A stretch of DNA of 64,000 nt, from the NCBI GenBank assembly GCA_028023455.1, contig JAQFVV010012405.1:10844423-10908422 (forward strand). Reading direction: 5' to 3'. How positions within the stretch are numbered: position 1 is the stretch's first letter; every line of letters begins with the position of its first letter. The notes beneath the pieces are model-generated. The model did not search any database. It saw only the letters and a program-made list of their open reading frames with translations, and was not told where the DNA came from. Shown piece after piece: positions 60,926 to 64,000 of this stretch. A program made the translations under genes and the position numbers. This DNA is from Epiperipatus broadwayi. Lineage: Eukaryota; Onychophora; Udeonychophora; Euonychophora; Peripatidae.

Positions 60926-63900
60926 TGAGTGTGTAAGCTTCTTATTACCTCCTGACTTATCATCCAGTCAATGATGACTTTAAATACTTTTTATATGCAT
61001 TGCTTTACATAAATATTGAAATAGAAAATTTAATATTGTCATACCCAACAACTTAAAAATACATCAATTAGTCTTATGATCTTGACATAATATTTAACCA
61101 TATTATAAAGAACATTCAATATTTTGTCTTAGCATATTGAAGGTTGTTATAAGTTATCCAAATCACATTTCTATATGATAATATTTTACAATCATTTACA
61201 CAACTTATTTAATTAAATGTGTCACAACACTTTAATAAAGTAGTTTTTTTTAACTTGTTAACTAACATATGTCACCTTGGGGACTGTTGAAGTTTAATGC
61301 CAATGTTAGCTTTTACATATAAAATGTTACCTTGGTATAGATATTGATTTATCTGTGTTTTATAAACATCAATTATTAATTAAGTATTTATATATACTTT
61401 GATGATATTATTAACATTGTCCTGGTACATTCCATGTTATCTCAAAGTGATGCTTCTTGGTAAATTCTGTGGTCATGGTTTCCTTCAGATAGCATTTGAA
61501 AAATTTGTGCTCTGCTACTTATAATAAAATATTATAAAAATATATTCATATAATGATAAAATAAATAAATTTTAATTCCATTTTTTATTACAAATGTAGG
61601 AGTTATAACAAAAAAGGTAATATAAATCAATGTTTCATGATTTGCAGTAATAATCATAAAAATTTTACATAGATTTTGCAGTTTTGGACATTACAATCAT
61701 GCAGTAATTTCTATATTTTCTCTGTGTCATTTTAAGCATATCTGTAACCTTACACTAGCATTGTTTTATATTATCACTGTTGCAATTTTAAAATTATTAC
61801 TTGAATGAAAAAAGTTGTCAGCATTATATGAACCTTTTAGGCATCAACAGCAGGCCTTTGCTTTATTGACAATAGCATACTTTCATGTTAATATTGTGAA
61901 GAAGGTAGCTTAGATTCCAACAAAATTGAAAATTTGTCTTTGTTAAAGTTTACTTTTAATCCATCAACAATTATAAATAATAACACATTTTGCTATTATA
62001 AGTTATTAAACATGCTCTTAATTATCTACATTGCTTAAAAATTTATCTTTATCCAAACTTTCGAATTTTAAATTGGACATAAGTGTTAGTGTTTTGAGTA
62101 TTTGCACTATTACCCAAAATGTTTTATATCATTAACCTGTAACAGCTAGATGCAGTTTAAGTAAAATTGTGTTCCTTATTAGTAAAGTATTATTTTATGT
62201 TATAATTATAGTTATAAATGGACATTTAAAGGAAGTTAAATAAAAATAATTATCCTTTGTCAACATGATTATTGTCATTATCATTATTAGTAACTTCAGA
62301 CCTTTCAAATTTTCTCAATCCTAAAATTTATATGTTTGTAAACAATTTTGCTAATGCTTTTAAAAAAATCCAAGGGTTGAATTCTTTTGGACCATTTAAA
62401 ATTTTTATATAAAATGAGTGAGTTGACAATTGATATATTTACCATTTGGAAGAAAATTGCTATGGACCAGTTTATTGTTCAATTATAATCTGCTATCATA
62501 TCATATTTTCTAGTCTTAATGCAAAAATACCACACAAAATACAATGATACTATATAAAGTTCTTTTAGAAAAAAATCCAATTGGGTATTATAATCAAATA
62601 AATTTATTTTTTATTATTCTAAAATTTACTTCCAACAATTTTATAATATTTGTATAAAGAAGTAGAAATCAATGTAATCATAGATCACATACACACACAC
62701 ACAAAAACAAATCACTTACATTTAATCAACAAGGATTTGTTAGAATAAATATTTGTTTTTTATATGATATTAATTTGATACTTTTAATATATTAAATCTT
62801 ATATAATTTCTAATAGCCAATTGAAAAAGTCACAAATATAAGTAAGATCATGTATTAACCTTTTAATAGTTCAAAATCCTTATTGGCAGATTGAATTAAA
62901 GTTGCAAACTTTTGATTGGTCAATTAAAGAATCAGATATGAAAATATATTTCTCTTTAAAAACTATATTTTTTTAGTTAAGTTTTTAAAATTCAAATTAA
63001 TAATTCATTAGATTATTAAAGTAAATGAAAGTTTTTTTAAAAATAAATTTCTACTTATAATTGATGAAAATAAATTATAGTGGTAAATGTAAAAAATATG
63101 TTTGTTATCCAATTGTAAATTGAAGCTGTACGTTGTTGATCTTTTTTGACAATATGCCTTCATGTAAAAGTAAAAATTTTCTACTAAAATCTGAATTCTT
63201 ATTCTAAAATAATTTATATTTCACACATATTTTGTGAAAAAAATAATGTGTCAAAGAAAAGGTTCTAAAACACATGTTTTCACTTGCAAAATAAAAACAA
63301 TAAATTGAATTGTCAAAAACTATTGACTGGCGAACTCTGGTGGGAAATAGAAGAAACAATCAATCATTGCCTTGAAAGGCAGTACTTACATCATTGTTAT
63401 ACTGTTATGTTTAAATATCATTGATTTATTAGTTGTAAATAAATTCTAGAGGTGGCAGCATCACTCAGTATGATTTTCTTGATAAAATAACCATAAAATC
63501 AGCAAAATAACATTAAAAATAGTGGTTTGATAGTGAAGTAGAGCCACATACAAAAATGACCATATAGTGCAGTTCAATAGTTTTGAAAGTCAAAATAATT
63601 TTAAAACTGACTATTTGTGGGACAAAGTATTTTTGTTTTTTAAATGGTCAACATTTTTGATTTCTTTATAAGTGAATCTAATTATAAATGTAATAATAAA
63701 ATTATTTTAATTTTGTAATTTTTAACATGAAAAGTCATAGGTGTTTTTGAAATTGTTAAATGATTGAGGCATTCAGAAAACAAAATGGAAATGTAGGAAT
63801 GTTATAAGCATTTGAATTTAATATATGACTTGGGCAGAGTAAAAAGGAATATAGAACATTTATTTATTTATTTCATATCCTAGAAAGAAAAACACAATTG

Positions 63901-64000
63901 TTAAATAGATATTGGTTTATATATATATATATATAATATGAAAATTTGTTTTGATTTTTGTTTGAGTTTTTCTGTAGAAAATTTACAAATTTAAATGACT
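60926..64000. other. AT-rich DNA, no feature seen
   Basis: No gene or recognised element. A short CA run at 62690-62702 and a TA run at 63918-63936. Confidence 0.45.

Overview
This window reads as repeat-dominated, non-genic DNA from a large, very AT-rich eukaryotic genome, most likely an invertebrate animal. The grounds are the composition (roughly three quarters A+T by eye), very long simple-sequence arrays (GATA, ATT, TA), tRNA-derived SINE-like sequences, and many decayed non-LTR retrotransposons, Penelope-like elements (PLEs) and foldback elements. There are no operons, no bacterial-style gene spacing and no CRISPR array. The phylum cannot be fixed from the sequence. I find no host gene that I can support. 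Nearly all long open frames lie inside retroelement relics, palindromes or microsatellites.

Layout. 0-6 kb: a duplicated segment (81-368 and 1268-1803) whose second copy carries a MITE-like insertion; a 0.8-kb dispersed repeat (R1, second copy inverted at 46.9-47.7 kb); a 1.8-kb dispersed repeat (R2, second copy at 30.7-32.6 kb); and a tRNA-Gly-derived pseudogene at 5.8 kb. 6-7 kb: a foldback element (F1) with an exact 12-bp flanking duplication and relatives at 51.2-51.9 kb and 57.8 kb. 8.8-12.1 kb: a decayed LINE ('LINE-A': APE endonuclease, RT and C-terminal region), with 3' copies at 40.0-40.5 and 58.4-59.0 kb ending in CACAT repeats. 12.2-13.3 kb: PLE fragments in two orientations beside a 337-bp GATA array. 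14-15 kb, 19.7-22.5 kb, 25.3-28.1 kb, 48.3-48.6 kb, 49.7-50.3 kb, 54.8-55.3 kb and 60.1-60.6 kb: copies of an RTE-like LINE. 23.8-24.5 kb: foldback F2. 28.5-29.2 kb: foldback F3. 29.3-30.5 kb: a PLE C-terminus with repeated 3' sequence. 32.8-34.75 kb: two PLE copies joined as a palindrome, the right one with an open 263-codon GIY-YIG frame. 36.9-37.8 kb: another PLE with RT and GIY-YIG blocks. 44.8-45.2 kb: a cluster of nested short inverted-repeat elements. 50.8-51.1 kb: a 320-bp ATT array. 54.3 and 60.85 kb: tRNA-like SINE candidates.

How the parts work together. Any biology here is that of retroelements and their non-autonomous hitchhikers. RTE-like and LINE-A copies are mostly truncated or riddled with stops. 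PLE copies keep the GIY-YIG endonuclease block best, and two of them are followed by sequences that resemble hammerhead ribozyme cores. The best open non-repeat candidate is a 16.83-17.25 kb stretch with unusually few stops. It has no recognised function and may be a decayed exon or processed pseudogene. I found no convincing new multi-gene system. The most noteworthy items are the PLE palindrome, the candidate ribozymes, the 12-bp flanking duplication of F1 and the recurrent F3-PLE adjacency.
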